Source: CAYYBZ01 sp964470285 [NCBI: uncultured Oligoflexia bacterium] (GTDB taxonomy: Bacteria > Bdellovibrionota_G > CAYYBZ01). From it: a stretch of 5,184 nt of DNA. The position numbers were made by a program, and so were the translations under genes. Each line of letters starts with the position of its first letter. Positions within the stretch are counted from its first letter, which is position 1. Below, piece by piece: positions 5,131 through 5,184 of the stretch. Below the pieces are notes generated by a model. That model worked only from the letters and a program-made list of their open reading frames with translations. It had not been told where the DNA came from and did not search any database. The stretch lies in assembly GCA_964470285.1 (NCBI GenBank), contig CAYYBZ010000179.1, positions 1 to 5,184 on the forward strand, read 5' to 3'.

Positions 5131-5184
5131 TGTAATTCAACGTTTTATGGCTATTATGTAATTTAACTACAACAATAACCCCTG

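Noticed and set aside
5095-5182. Lipobox-like LLPSC in another frame upstream of the DUF4398 gene
   Set aside because: The frame has no suitable start codon or hydrophobic signal core before the cysteine and soon hits a stop, so it is probably chance.

Overview
The window reads as a stretch of a Gram-negative bacterial chromosome or draft contig. It has moderate GC. An OmpA-like peptidoglycan-binding lipoprotein and a YqjE/DUF883 membrane pair point to a cell with an outer membrane. The mix of a DUF4398 protein, a DUF4398-OmpA fusion, a tiny lmo0937-type membrane protein, DUF883 and YqjE fits a Desulfobacterota or Nitrospirota-like organism, but that placement is inference from gene families only. 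Apart from the transposase relic at the left edge, every gene I can support is on the minus strand.

Left part (1-683): the C-terminal third of an IS256-family transposase on the plus strand, cut off at its 5' side, followed by a plausible right terminal inverted repeat. Then comes about 170 bp with no gene, ending in a weak hairpin plus T-run that could terminate the next gene. Middle (684-2685): one intact 367-residue exported protein that I do not recognise (684-1787). It is followed by about 900 bp without an intact gene. Inside that gap is a broken gene for a small exported protein on the minus strand (1976-2307, with a lost start codon, an in-frame TGA and a frameshift). A 47-codon ORF follows it (1826-1969), in the frame of its 3' half. 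The gap also holds a compact block of hairpins (2481-2670) that may be a structured RNA or the end of a small mobile element.

Right part (2686-5184): two consecutive minus-strand gene groups concerned with the cell envelope. The first transcribed runs DUF4398 protein (5130-4801), DUF4398-OmpA lipoprotein (4768-3857), then a 49-residue lmo0937-like membrane protein (3844-3695) that is easily missed because it is short. A perfect 9-bp hairpin at 3628-3651 separates it from the second group: DUF883/YqjD-like protein (3489-3208), YqjE-like membrane protein (3205-2927) and a 75-residue membrane protein (2913-2686), with gaps of only 2 and 13 nt. In enterobacteria the yqjD-yqjE genes belong to the stationary-phase and stress response. 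Here the two sets side by side look like an envelope-maintenance or stress module: a lipoprotein that ties the outer membrane to peptidoglycan, a helical helper, and several small inner-membrane proteins. This joint role is inferred from context.

I see no CRISPR array, tRNA, rRNA, defence system or toxin-antitoxin pair. The items most worth following up are the hairpin block, the decayed secreted-protein gene beside it, and the unrecognised exported protein.
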